Shown one piece after another: positions 45,192 to 54,120 of a stretch of 64,000 bases of DNA (positions are counted from its first letter, which is position 1; the number at the start of each line of letters is the position of its first letter). The notes under the pieces were generated by a model. It did no database searches, had not been told where the DNA came from, and saw only the letters and a program-made list of their open reading frames with translations. The position numbers and the translations under genes are program-made. Source of the stretch: Prolixibacteraceae bacterium (lineage in GTDB: Bacteria > Bacteroidota > Bacteroidia > Bacteroidales > Prolixibacteraceae); assembly GCA_019459525.1 (NCBI GenBank), contig JAIBEY010000030.1, positions 1 to 64,000 of the forward strand, written 5' to 3'.

Positions 45192-46166
45192 ATGAAAAGA
45201 ATTGTAGTAGCCGGAGCTGGTGGTTTCATTGGAGGGCACCTGGCCAGAAAATTAAAAGACATGGGTAACGATGTTCGCGCGGTGGATAAAAAACCGTTGA
45301 ACCAATGGTATCAGGTTCATACCGATATCGACAACCTTGTTTTGGATTTAAACAGCAAAGAAAACTGCTATACAGCACTGAACGGGTATAACGAAGTATT
45401 CAATCTGGCTGCCGACATGGGCGGAATGGGGTTCATTGAAACACACAAAGCAGAGTGCATGTTGAGTGTTTTAATTAACACACACCTGCTTATGGCCGCC
45501 AAAGATTTAGGTATCGACCGTTTCTTTTATGCCTCGTCAGCCTGTGTTTACAATGGCGAAAAACAGCAGGAAACCGACAACCCCGGATTGAAGGAATCGG
45601 ATGCTTATCCGGCTCAGGCTGAGGATGGTTACGGCTGGGAGAAGCTTTTCTCTGAACGGATGTGTCGCCATTTCCGCGAAGATTACGGCATTAACACCCG
45701 CGTAGCCCGTTTCCACAATGTGTATGGTCCTCACGGAACCTGGGACGGTGGCCGCGAAAAAGCGCCTGCTGCCATGTGCCGCAAAGTGCTGGAAGCCGAA
45801 TTGTACGGAAAAGATGAAATCAACATATGGGGAGACGGCGAACAAACCCGTAGTTTCATGTACATTACCGATTGTGTGGAAGGAATCCTGAAAATCATGT
45901 ACAGCGACATCCTTGAACCCATCAATTTGGGAAGCAGCGAAATGGTATCCATCAACCAACTGGTTGACATTGTGGAGAAAATTGGCAACATTAAACTAAA
46001 ACGGACTTATGATCTGGATGCTCCAAAAGGTGTTCGCGGACGGAACAGCGACAATACGTTAATTTTGGAATTGCTCAAATGGGAGCCAAGTTTGCCATTG
46101 GCAACAGGGATGAAAGAAACCTACGACTGGATTAAAACTCAAATGGTCAGCGGTGGAATAAAATAA
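45192..46166 (+). CDS. NAD-dependent epimerase, GDP-mannose 3,5-epimerase-like
   Basis: A 324-aa short-chain dehydrogenase/reductase. The NAD-binding motif GAGGFIGGH is at the N terminus, and the active-site triad includes SSACVY and YGWEK. The stretch AADMGGMGFIETH closely follows GDP-mannose 3,5-epimerases, which make GDP-L-galactose/gulose from GDP-mannose. A GDP-mannose pyrophosphorylase gene two genes downstream could supply the substrate. Other NDP-sugar epimerase activities are possible. Confidence 0.85.
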   Translation: MKRIVVAGAGGFIGGHLARKLKDMGNDVRAVDKKPLNQWYQVHTDIDNLVLDLNSKENCYTALNGYNEVFNLAADMGGMGFIETHKAECMLSVLINTHLLMAAKDLGIDRFFYASSACVYNGEKQQETDNPGLKESDAYPAQAEDGYGWEKLFSERMCRHFREDYGINTRVARFHNVYGPHGTWDGGREKAPAAMCRKVLEAELYGKDEINIWGDGEQTRSFMYITDCVEGILKIMYSDILEPINLGSSEMVSINQLVDIVEKIGNIKLKRTYDLDAPKGVRGRNSDNTLILELLKWEPSLPLATGMKETYDWIKTQMVSGGIK

Positions 46167-46253
46167 AGCTTCTAACAACTAGCTCCAGGCTTTCTAGCCA
46201 GGAGCCGGTTGCCAGTTGCCAACCGCATACCTTTTAAATAACCGATTGAACTT

Positions 46254-47390
46254 ATGAGTGATAAAAAAGTTCTTGTTAGCGGATGTTACGACCTGCTTCA
46301 TGCCGGGCACATTGCTTTTTTCAAAACAGCGTCACAATACGGCAAGCTGTACGTAAGCCTTGGACAAGACGAAAACCTTTTCAGGCTAAAAGGTAAAAAA
46401 CCCTATTTTACCCAGGAAGAGCGGGTTTACATGGTGGGCGCTGTAAAATATGTAGCCGAAGCGTTTGTCTCATCGGGTATGGGAATCCTGGATTTCGAAG
46501 AAGACCTGAAACGCATCAAACCCGATTATTTTGTAGTAAATTCTGACGGATACACCGATGGAAAAAAACGAATCTGCAACGAAAACAATGTCGAGTTGAT
46601 AGTCCTGGAACGTATCCCCGAAGAAGGATTACCGGTACGGTCAAGTTCGCAGTCGAAAAAAGATTTGAAATTTCCGTATCGCCTTTGCCTGGCCGGTGGA
46701 TGGATGGACCAGCCCTGGGTTTCGGAAGTACATCCGGGCTCTTGTGTGGTCGCTCAAATATGGCCCGATTACGAGTTTAACGACCGCTCCGGAATGGCTA
46801 CCAGTTCGCGGAAAATTGCGGAGGAATTGTGGGGCGGAAAATTTCCGGAAGGCGATCCGGTGCGCAATGCCCAATTGCTTTTTGGCGCCGAAAACCCTCC
46901 TGGATCGGAATATGTCTCCGGCTCGCAGGATCAGCTTGGCATTTTGCTTCCGGGAGCCAACCGATTGGATTTCAACGGAAATTACTGGCCCTGTCACATC
47001 GAAACAACCATTGATGCCGAAACCTGCGACTGGCTATCGCGTGTGTTACACCTGGTTCCGCTGGCTCCACGCCCGGAAGGATACAATCCGTTGGTCGAAA
47101 AACATTTGACCCTTGAAAACGTTAAGTCACTCGGTAAAGCTGGTGATTTATGCTGGGAGGGAATCGTGAAACGCGATGTAACCAAACTGGGAGAAGGCAT
47201 GAAACAGACCTTTCTTTCGTGGAAAAAGATGTTGCCTTACACCGTTCCCAAGTGGGTTTCAGAAGAAATGGCAAACAACTGGTTCCCCCATTATCCGGGG
47301 GCTATTACTTCCGGAAGCGGAGGTGGTTATGTCATTGTAGCTTCTGAAAATGAAATTTCGGGAGCATTGAAAATTAAGGTAAAATACTAA
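46254..47390 (+). CDS. Cytidylyltransferase-like / GHMP-kinase-like fusion
   Basis: A 378-aa protein with two parts. Residues 1-135 are a cytidylyltransferase-like Rossmann domain with the HxGH-type motif DLLHAGHIAFFK. From about 145 on it resembles a sugar 1-kinase of the GHMP family: CLAGGWMDQPW at the substrate loop, and SGSGGGYVIVAS near the C terminus. The canonical GHMP ATP loop (PxxGLGSS) is not obvious. A fused nucleotidyltransferase and kinase would activate a sugar to an NDP-sugar, as in HldE or FKP-type enzymes. It is 87 bp after the epimerase, with manC 82 bp downstream. Confidence 0.72.
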   Translation: MSDKKVLVSGCYDLLHAGHIAFFKTASQYGKLYVSLGQDENLFRLKGKKPYFTQEERVYMVGAVKYVAEAFVSSGMGILDFEEDLKRIKPDYFVVNSDGYTDGKKRICNENNVELIVLERIPEEGLPVRSSSQSKKDLKFPYRLCLAGGWMDQPWVSEVHPGSCVVAQIWPDYEFNDRSGMATSSRKIAEELWGGKFPEGDPVRNAQLLFGAENPPGSEYVSGSQDQLGILLPGANRLDFNGNYWPCHIETTIDAETCDWLSRVLHLVPLAPRPEGYNPLVEKHLTLENVKSLGKAGDLCWEGIVKRDVTKLGEGMKQTFLSWKKMLPYTVPKWVSEEMANNWFPHYPGAITSGSGGGYVIVASENEISGALKIKVKY

Positions 47391-47472
47391 AAAAAGTTTC
47401 CGCACCCGGTTTCAGATCAATGGTCTCGGCTATAAACCGTAACTTTAGGCTTCAAAAATTAAACTATTTGAT

Positions 47473-48555
47473 ATGAGCAATAACTACTGCCTGATTATGG
47501 CCGGAGGTTCCGGAACACGTTTTTGGCCACGAAGCCGGGTTGCAAAACCCAAACAATATTTGAGTCTGTTTGGCGATCAGTCGCTGATTCAGGAATCGGT
47601 ACAACGGTTCGCTAATTTTATTCCCGAAGAGTCCATTTACGTGGTTTCGGCTAAAAGCCAGCAAGCGGTTTTAGAATCGCAAACCGGAAATCTGCAGAAG
47701 AAAAACCTGATTTACGAACCTGTCGGAAAAAATACGCTTCCGGCAATTGGGCTGGCGGCTTTGTTTATTGCCGAAAAAGACCCGGATGGAATTCTGATTG
47801 TCTCGCCGTCTGATCATTTGATCCAGAACGATGAACTTTTCAGGCAGTGTATAGATTCGGCAGCATTGATTGCGGATCAGAAAGAAGGCATTGTTACCAT
47901 CGGAATCACTCCCAAACACCCTGCAACCGGCTACGGATATGTGCAAACGGCTGAAGAAATTCAGATCGGACAACCTATCAAATCATTCTCGGTAAGCCGT
48001 TTTGTTGAAAAGCCCAATGTTGAAGTTGCAAACGGCTACCTGAAACAAGGCGGATTTTTCTGGAACAGCGGGATTTTTGTCTTCAAAGTTTCTGTATTCC
48101 TGAATGCCGTTCAGCAATATGCACCTGAATTATTTGCCGACCTGATGCGCATCAAAGAACACATTGGCAAAGACAGTTACGAAACGGCTCTCGACCGGAT
48201 TTACAGGGAAGTAAATTCGATTTCAATCGACTACGGAATTTTGGAAAAAGCATCGAACGTATTTTTGGTTCAGGGCGATTTCGTTTGGAACGACCTCGGA
48301 AGTTGGGAAGAGGTTTACAAATACGACCGGAACAAAGACGAAAACCAAAACGCTACTGTTGGTGAAGTTGTTCTGATCGACACCCAAAATTCGTATGTAT
48401 ATGCCCCAAACAGCTTGGTTGCCGTGGTTGGGATGGACGATGTAATTGTCGTTCAGGAAGGAGATACCATCCTGGTTTGCAAGCGAGACCGGGCAGAAGA
48501 CATCAAAGCAGTGGTCGGCGAAATTACAAAAAGGAAACTGGATCAGTATCTGTAA
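47473..48555 (+). CDS. manC: Mannose-1-phosphate guanylyltransferase
   Basis: A 360-aa GDP-mannose pyrophosphorylase. The pyrophosphorylase signature MAGGSGTRFWPRSRVAKPKQ is at the N terminus, and later motifs are FVEKP and FFWNSGIFVF. It makes GDP-mannose from mannose-1-phosphate and GTP. It has the short single-domain form without the fused isomerase seen in many ManC proteins. It closes a three-gene nucleotide-sugar run whose first member is GDP-mannose-epimerase-like. Confidence 0.93.
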   Translation: MSNNYCLIMAGGSGTRFWPRSRVAKPKQYLSLFGDQSLIQESVQRFANFIPEESIYVVSAKSQQAVLESQTGNLQKKNLIYEPVGKNTLPAIGLAALFIAEKDPDGILIVSPSDHLIQNDELFRQCIDSAALIADQKEGIVTIGITPKHPATGYGYVQTAEEIQIGQPIKSFSVSRFVEKPNVEVANGYLKQGGFFWNSGIFVFKVSVFLNAVQQYAPELFADLMRIKEHIGKDSYETALDRIYREVNSISIDYGILEKASNVFLVQGDFVWNDLGSWEEVYKYDRNKDENQNATVGEVVLIDTQNSYVYAPNSLVAVVGMDDVIVVQEGDTILVCKRDRAEDIKAVVGEITKRKLDQYL

Positions 48556-48572
48556 TTCTCTTTCAATTTGAC

Positions 48573-48655
48573 AGATGCTGAAACAAGCTCAGGAGTAACT
48601 CCCTGTGAGGAAAATGGAATACCAAAAGCGTTATGCTGAACTTGTTTCGGCATCT
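48573..48655. repeat. REP-like inverted repeat
   Basis: AGATGCTGAAACAAGCTCAG (48573-48592) and CTGAACTTGTTTCGGCATCT (48636-48655) are 20-bp inverted arms with two mismatches around a 43-bp spacer. This is the GATGCTGAAACAAGTTCAG type of dispersed palindrome common in Bacteroidota intergenic DNA. It lies between manC and the fucosidase and could act as a terminator. Confidence 0.65.
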
Positions 48656-48686
48656 CAATAAAATTGAAACTACTAAATCGAAACGA

Positions 48687-50225
48687 ATGAAAACTAACCT
48701 GTTCAAGCACATGGGGTTGACCGGCATGCTTATCATCGCCCTGTCAATTTCCACTTGGGGCCAATCCCCCAAAACGCTACCCAGCCAGTTTACCACTGCT
48801 GACGAGTCATTTAAACAGTATCAATATCCGGAATGGTTTCGCGATGCCAAATTCGGAATCTGGGCTCATTGGGGGCCGCAGGCGGTTCCTCGCCAAGGCG
48901 ACTGGTATGCCCGGAACATGTATTTTCAATCCGGAAATGGATGGGAAACACGGTATTACGAACATCATGTAAAAACGTACGGCCATCCCTCAAAATTTGG
49001 GTATAAAGACATTATTCCGCTCTGGAAAGCAGAACGCTGGGATCCGGCACAATTAATGAAACTGTATAAAAAAACAGGGGCCAAATATTTTGTAAGCATG
49101 GCCACCCATCACGACAACTTCTTTCTGTGGAATTCAAAACTCCACAAGTGGAACTCGGTAAACATGGGGCCACAAAAAGATGTGGTTAAGTTGTGGCAGG
49201 ATGCGGCTAAAAAAGAAGGCCTGCGTTTTGGCGTTTCCGAGCATTTGGGCGCCAGTTACACCTGGTTTCAGGCAGCCCGCGGAACTGACAAAACCGGACC
49301 GTTGGCAGGCGTTCCTTACGATGGGGCAAATCCCGAGTTTGAAGATTTGTATCACCCAAAAACTGCTGACGACGATAAAGAATGGTTGACGAATAATCCG
49401 GAAAACCAGAAAGACTGGCTGGCCAAAATCACCGAACTGATCGACATGTACCAACCTGATTTGCTTTATTCCGACAGCGAACTGCCTTTTGGCGAAGTGG
49501 GGCGCACCATGCTGGCGCATTATTACAACCAGGACATGACTAAGAACGGCGGAAAACTCGATGCAGTTTACACAGCCAAATTACGCCCGTCAGAAGGCCG
49601 CTGGGTTCAGGATGTAGAGCGCGGCGCGTTGGATTCTATCAGCCCATTCCCCTGGCAAACCGACACTTCTATTGGCGATTGGTATTACCGTACCGGTCAG
49701 AAATACATGACCGGAACTGAAGTGATCCAGATGCTGGTTGACATTGTCAGCAAAAACGGGAACCTGTTGCTTAATGTGGTTCAAACTCCGGAAGGCGACC
49801 TGGAACCTGACGTGATCAATATTCTGGAAGAAATTGCCCGGTGGACTCCTGAGAACGGGGAAGCTATTTATGGAACCCGTCCTTGGAAAGTTTATGGCGA
49901 AGGGCCCGGAATGGACAAAAAACAGGAAAAAGGAACTTTCGGTGGCGTAAAAGATGTGCGTCCGTACGAACCGGGCGACATTCGTTTTACCTCGAAAGAT
50001 GAAACCGTATATGCTTTTTGTATGATGAAGCCAACCGATACAATCAGAATCAGTTCGTTGGGGAAAAACTCTAAGCTGTGCAGTAAATCGGTTGCTTCGG
50101 TAAAAATACTGGGTAGTAAGGAAAAACTTAACTGGAAACAGGAAGGCGATGCGTTGGTCGTTAACAAACCCGCCCAATTACCCGAATGGCAGGTGGTTAC
50201 ATTAAAAATTGAATTCAGGAAGTAG
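48687..50225 (+). CDS. Alpha-L-fucosidase (GH29)
   Basis: A 512-aa protein. A signal peptide lies at about 1-25 (hydrophobic core GLTGMLIIALSIS, cleavage near GQS). The GH29 catalytic domain shows WFRDAKFGIWAHWGPQAVP, the conserved AKYFVSMATHHDNFFLW, and the nucleophile region near DLLYSDSELPFGE. It removes terminal L-fucose from glycans, probably in the periplasm or at the surface. The ATG at 48687 is chosen because the upstream in-frame ATG lies inside a REP-like repeat and lacks a signal-peptide layout. A C-terminal beta domain follows the barrel. Confidence 0.92.
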   Translation: MKTNLFKHMGLTGMLIIALSISTWGQSPKTLPSQFTTADESFKQYQYPEWFRDAKFGIWAHWGPQAVPRQGDWYARNMYFQSGNGWETRYYEHHVKTYGHPSKFGYKDIIPLWKAERWDPAQLMKLYKKTGAKYFVSMATHHDNFFLWNSKLHKWNSVNMGPQKDVVKLWQDAAKKEGLRFGVSEHLGASYTWFQAARGTDKTGPLAGVPYDGANPEFEDLYHPKTADDDKEWLTNNPENQKDWLAKITELIDMYQPDLLYSDSELPFGEVGRTMLAHYYNQDMTKNGGKLDAVYTAKLRPSEGRWVQDVERGALDSISPFPWQTDTSIGDWYYRTGQKYMTGTEVIQMLVDIVSKNGNLLLNVVQTPEGDLEPDVINILEEIARWTPENGEAIYGTRPWKVYGEGPGMDKKQEKGTFGGVKDVRPYEPGDIRFTSKDETVYAFCMMKPTDTIRISSLGKNSKLCSKSVASVKILGSKEKLNWKQEGDALVVNKPAQLPEWQVVTLKIEFRK

Positions 50226-50254
50226 TCAGAAACGATTCTTCTGCCCAAACATAA

Positions 50255-50288
50255 AAATACCCGTACGACAATCGCCGCACGGGTATTT
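50255..50288. terminator. Bidirectional terminator between fucosidase and PKD gene
   Basis: AAATACCCGT pairs with ACGGGTATTT around a 14-nt loop, followed by GCTTTT on the plus strand and preceded by A-rich sequence for the minus strand. It separates the convergent genes. Confidence 0.7.
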
Positions 50289-50309
50289 GCTTTTCTGAAT
50301 ATTGGTTTT

Positions 50310-52340
50310 CTATTTGGTGAATTTTTCTACCCCTATAATTTGCGTACCCGAAATCATTTTGCACAGGTAAATTCCTTTACGCAGCGAACTTACATTGAGC
50401 CCGATCTGCTGCCCCGATTCAACATCGTACAGCCTTTGAACCGAAATCAGTTTACCCGAAATGTCGCATATTTCAACCTGAATCTCATCCAACGGGCTTC
50501 CGGCATACTGAATATTCAGCACATCAGTTACCGGATTGGGGAATAGCTTTAGCGAAGCTGTTTCCTTTAAAGGGTCAATAAATGTAGCCAGCGTTTTCAG
50601 CGAGATATTTTCGGTATAAATCACATTTCCGGAGGCATCTTTTAAGATCAGGTTTGACTGACTCGATCCGCAGTTGATCGAATTCAGCGGAATGTTGTCA
50701 CTTTGAACAAGGGTTCCGTCGCACAAACGCCATTCAACCGTGTAGTCTTTATTGCTCAGATCGTATTGTATTTGCCAGTTGTTGCGGGCCCCGGTAATGT
50801 ACCAGTTAATCGGAACTTCGGTTACAGTGCCATCGGAGTTAAAAACAAACGTTCCTGAAATAATGGTTCCGTCAGGAGTTATGGCTTTTACACTGTACGA
50901 CTCGGTTGGGCAAAGTCCTTTCACTTCCTGTCCTTCAGCACCTGTTGACCAAACGTAATGGTCAGCTTTTATGGGCGAATCTTTCAGGTAAACCTGAGCC
51001 ATAGCCGTTCCGGCACACGATGACATTTGTGCGGGGAAACTCGATTTATAGCGCATAATATAATTGTTCAGGGCTGGTTTCTCCGTACCCGGCTCAACGG
51101 TGGGTTCTATTACATAGATTGTTTCACACCAGGTACTCATACAATTGTCGGCAGTATAAATATCCAGGCAAACTTTCTGGGTTGGTTTCGAAAAATCGAA
51201 GGTTACCAGCGGTTCCTTTTCGGTACTGGTTGTTCCATCTTCAAAATGCCAAATACGTTTCACCACATCACCCTCCGACACATCAATCAATTTGTAAGGA
51301 ACTACTTCCGGAATGGTAATCAGGTCGGTCGGCCTGTAATATTTAAACCAGGCATGGCATTGGTATTCCGGCTCTTCCGGAGAAGTTGTTTTCATGTAAA
51401 TATTAATGGTTTCGCAGTACGAAACGGTACATCCGGTTTTTGTTTTTACAGTCAAACACACCTGGCGGAAAGGATTTGGAAGTTCGAGAGTTGGGTCCTG
51501 CAAAACAGGAAAGTTAAAGATGTGCATCGGATTGGCTTCAGTGCTGGTCGATCCATCGCCAAAATCCCATTTCCATTCAACGGCTTCGGGCGTTGCCTTC
51601 GAATAGAAATCCAGAACCAACGCCGGAACCAGGGTTTTCACCTCGTAATTAACGGAATAGCCAAATCCGGTGTAACACTCAACGGGATCAACAACGGGTT
51701 TATTCGGATCAACAATGTAAACAGCATCGCAGAAAGTGTCTGTACATGAATTCTTTCCGGATACAGTGAGGCAAACTTTACGTTCCGTTTGTTTAAGGTC
51801 AAAAGTTACCGTTGGCTCTTTTTCGGTACTTGTTTTTCCGCCATCAAATTGCCAAAGGTAATTCAACTCATCCCCTTCCGAAAGATTGGTCAACTGATAA
51901 GAAGCTGTTCCGCCAACCGGATCGTAGGCTGTTTGATAATACTTAAATCCGGCTTTGCAGTCAGGAGCAACGTAAGCACTTCCGTCGATAATGTTGATGA
52001 TTTCGGAATAAAAGCTTTTGCAGTTGTCCGAGGTCAAAACGGTAAGTGTCACGGTGCGGTAAGGACTGTACTTCGCTGTTGGACTTGGAGTAGGGTGAAT
52101 AAATACAAACATCGGGTTTTGCTCGCGGCTGGTATTTCCGTCGCCAAAATCCCAGTACCACTCTTTTACCAACCCTTCCGACCGGTCGTAAAAATTAATG
52201 GCAGTTGCAGGTACAAGCGACATTACCTCGGTATTTACCGCATATTTAAACTGTGCCTTGCAATTGCCATTGGTGATTGTTGTTTGGGCGCTGACCATAA
52301 GGCCCGACAACATGAATGCAAAAAGTAAAAGTTTTTTCAT
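50310..52340 (-). CDS. Secreted PKD-repeat protein with T9SS sorting domain
   Basis: A 676-aa protein with a signal peptide (MKKLLLFAFMLSGLMVSAQ). It has four PKD-like beta-sandwich modules, each with a W.FGDG/W.FDGG/W.FEDG core and TSTE..P segment, at about 40-110, 130-210, 230-310 and 330-410. A linker and a C-terminal type IX sorting domain (about 600-676, LKLFPNPVTDVLNIQYAG) follow. Such proteins are exported through T9SS to the surface. No catalytic domain is visible, so adhesion or a structural role is likelier than enzymatic activity. Confidence 0.9.
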   Translation of the reverse strand: MKKLLLFAFMLSGLMVSAQTTITNGNCKAQFKYAVNTEVMSLVPATAINFYDRSEGLVKEWYWDFGDGNTSREQNPMFVFIHPTPSPTAKYSPYRTVTLTVLTSDNCKSFYSEIINIIDGSAYVAPDCKAGFKYYQTAYDPVGGTASYQLTNLSEGDELNYLWQFDGGKTSTEKEPTVTFDLKQTERKVCLTVSGKNSCTDTFCDAVYIVDPNKPVVDPVECYTGFGYSVNYEVKTLVPALVLDFYSKATPEAVEWKWDFGDGSTSTEANPMHIFNFPVLQDPTLELPNPFRQVCLTVKTKTGCTVSYCETINIYMKTTSPEEPEYQCHAWFKYYRPTDLITIPEVVPYKLIDVSEGDVVKRIWHFEDGTTSTEKEPLVTFDFSKPTQKVCLDIYTADNCMSTWCETIYVIEPTVEPGTEKPALNNYIMRYKSSFPAQMSSCAGTAMAQVYLKDSPIKADHYVWSTGAEGQEVKGLCPTESYSVKAITPDGTIISGTFVFNSDGTVTEVPINWYITGARNNWQIQYDLSNKDYTVEWRLCDGTLVQSDNIPLNSINCGSSQSNLILKDASGNVIYTENISLKTLATFIDPLKETASLKLFPNPVTDVLNIQYAGSPLDEIQVEICDISGKLISVQRLYDVESGQQIGLNVSSLRKGIYLCKMISGTQIIGVEKFTK

Positions 52341-52474
52341 TAGGCAGTTTTTTGAACATTGATATTCAGAAAGACGACCAAATCAAAAAAAAGGTTGCGT
52401 GGGATTACATACAGCCGCAAAGAGCATGGGGCTGAGCTTGGGTTCCAAGCCATAGGGTGAATTGGAATTTACCC

Positions 52475-52729
52475 TTACAGCTTCAGTTTTTCAGTTTTAA
52501 TTGTTTTATCCGATTTGCCGGTATCTACACCGCAAGTTCCGAAACCCAGCAGTGCATACAGTGGGCAGCACTGGCGTAAAGAAGTCATTCCCAAAATGGT
52601 GGCAATAACTATTGCTGCAGTGGCCCAATCGCCTTCTATCGTTTTAGTAAAGTATAATGCAACCAAAATAACAGCTAATATGGCCCTGATAATCCGGTCA
52701 ATTTTTCCAACATTGTGCAACATATTCAT
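52475..52729 (-). CDS. DUF2892 (YgaP-like) small membrane protein
   Basis: An 84-aa protein matching DUF2892/YgaP-transmembrane: NVGKIDRIIRAILAVILVALYF, then a second segment WATAAIVIATILGMTSLRQCCPLYALLGFGTC. Two membrane helices are followed by the CCPLY motif typical of the family. Some members sit next to rhodanese-type enzymes, but none is seen here. Function is unknown. Confidence 0.88.
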   Translation of the reverse strand: MNMLHNVGKIDRIIRAILAVILVALYFTKTIEGDWATAAIVIATILGMTSLRQCCPLYALLGFGTCGVDTGKSDKTIKTEKLKL

Positions 52730-52822
52730 ATATTTAAATATTTAGATGTAAATATAACCATTATGAACTTATCCTGAACGTTTAGCTGAGTTCATTCAGA
52801 AAAATTAACAATGAAGACAGAT

Positions 52823-53980
52823 TTAAATCTTCAATTTCACTTTTACCTTTCCCAATAAGGCGGTGATGCCAATAATCAGCAACGCATAAACCATCGATTT
52901 GCCAAGGCCTACAATACCGGTTTTCAGAAAAACGGGCAGCGTAAAAGCATAAGTGGCCAAACTGTAATACACATACGGAATGAGGTAACAGGTTAGCGTG
53001 CTGGTTCCTGCGGGTTTAATCAGATCGAACCAACGGGATTTTCCTTTCAGGTCAACCACAAAATAAATCAGGGCCAAAAAACCGAAAGCAATGGCATTGC
53101 ACAGAAATACCCAGGTGGGTGTTGCCTGAATCTTCGAAATGATGAAAAAGTTGCGTAAAACCAATCCTCCAATCAGCAGCAACAATCCGGCTCCGATATA
53201 AAACAAAGGCAGTTTGTTCCGTTTTTCAGGGCTGGTAGCGCGGTCGAGCAAAAGGCTGGCAGCCATTCCGGCAAAGGCAAAACCCTGAAAAGCGCCACCT
53301 CCGGGAATCGGAGTTTTCAGCCATTGGGCATGTTCGGCAATGTTGAGCAGGGTAAACAATCCCCAGAAACCCATCAATAACCACGGCCGTTTTCGGGCAA
53401 ACAGGTAAATGGGTGCCGAAATCAGGTAGGTCCAGCCAATAAGTCCCAGAATTCCCCACCACTGCGGTGTCATGGATTCAGTGCCATCTTTTCCGCCTTT
53501 AAATCCGAAGAACATGATTAGCAAAAGCGCGATTCCGGCCAGTTGCATTCCGGCGAAAAGGTATTTTTTCCAGTCGTCAGCATTCGGATACACATTCCAG
53601 ATCAGGAAAAAAGCGGTTACCATGAGCATTTGATATCCTTCGCGGGTTAAGCCCGATACCGCCACGTTCAAATCAGAAATATTCACGGTAAAAAAGCCCA
53701 TGACCAACAGGGCTACCGAGCGAATGAGTATGTGAAACAGAATCTTCGGATGACTATCGCCTTTCGAAATCCGGTTGCGGATAGCATAGGGTATCGACAT
53801 GCCAACGATAAAAAGGAAGCAAGGGAAAATGATGTCGGAAAATCCGAGGAAATCCTGATCGGCCCCAGCGTGTTGAAGCCAGTCGGGAATTCCGTTTAAC
53901 GACCAGAAATCGTTCACAAAAATCATGAGCAACATGGTAATTGCCCGGAAAATATCGATAGTGTAAATTCGGTTGGACAT
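52823..53980 (-). CDS. HGSNAT-like membrane acyltransferase (DUF5009)
   Basis: A 385-aa polytopic membrane protein with about 10 helices. It begins IYTIDIFRAITMLLMIFVND, the signature of heparan-alpha-glucosaminide N-acetyltransferase-like proteins. These move an acetyl group across the membrane onto glucosamine residues, which allows beta-hexosaminidases to act. It lies on the same strand just downstream of a GH20-like hydrolase gene, in line with glycosaminoglycan or amino-sugar use. The substrate is inferred from the family. Confidence 0.85.
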   Translation of the reverse strand: MSNRIYTIDIFRAITMLLMIFVNDFWSLNGIPDWLQHAGADQDFLGFSDIIFPCFLFIVGMSIPYAIRNRISKGDSHPKILFHILIRSVALLVMGFFTVNISDLNVAVSGLTREGYQMLMVTAFFLIWNVYPNADDWKKYLFAGMQLAGIALLLIMFFGFKGGKDGTESMTPQWWGILGLIGWTYLISAPIYLFARKRPWLLMGFWGLFTLLNIAEHAQWLKTPIPGGGAFQGFAFAGMAASLLLDRATSPEKRNKLPLFYIGAGLLLLIGGLVLRNFFIISKIQATPTWVFLCNAIAFGFLALIYFVVDLKGKSRWFDLIKPAGTSTLTCYLIPYVYYSLATYAFTLPVFLKTGIVGLGKSMVYALLIIGITALLGKVKVKLKI

Positions 53981-54120
53981 ACGGAGTAGTTTCAGGTTTC
54001 AAGTTCCAAGTACGGTGCTGTTATTTGTCAGTCATTAGGTCATTTTTGGTCATTAATTGTTCCTCTTAAATGGACTTTTACAATTGAATGACGGGAACCA
54101 AATGACAATGAATGGCCATT

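Noticed and set aside
51027-51749. A 240-codon plus-strand frame within the PKD-repeat gene
   Set aside because: Antisense to a clear T9SS/PKD protein; its repetitive look mirrors the PKD repeats on the other strand.
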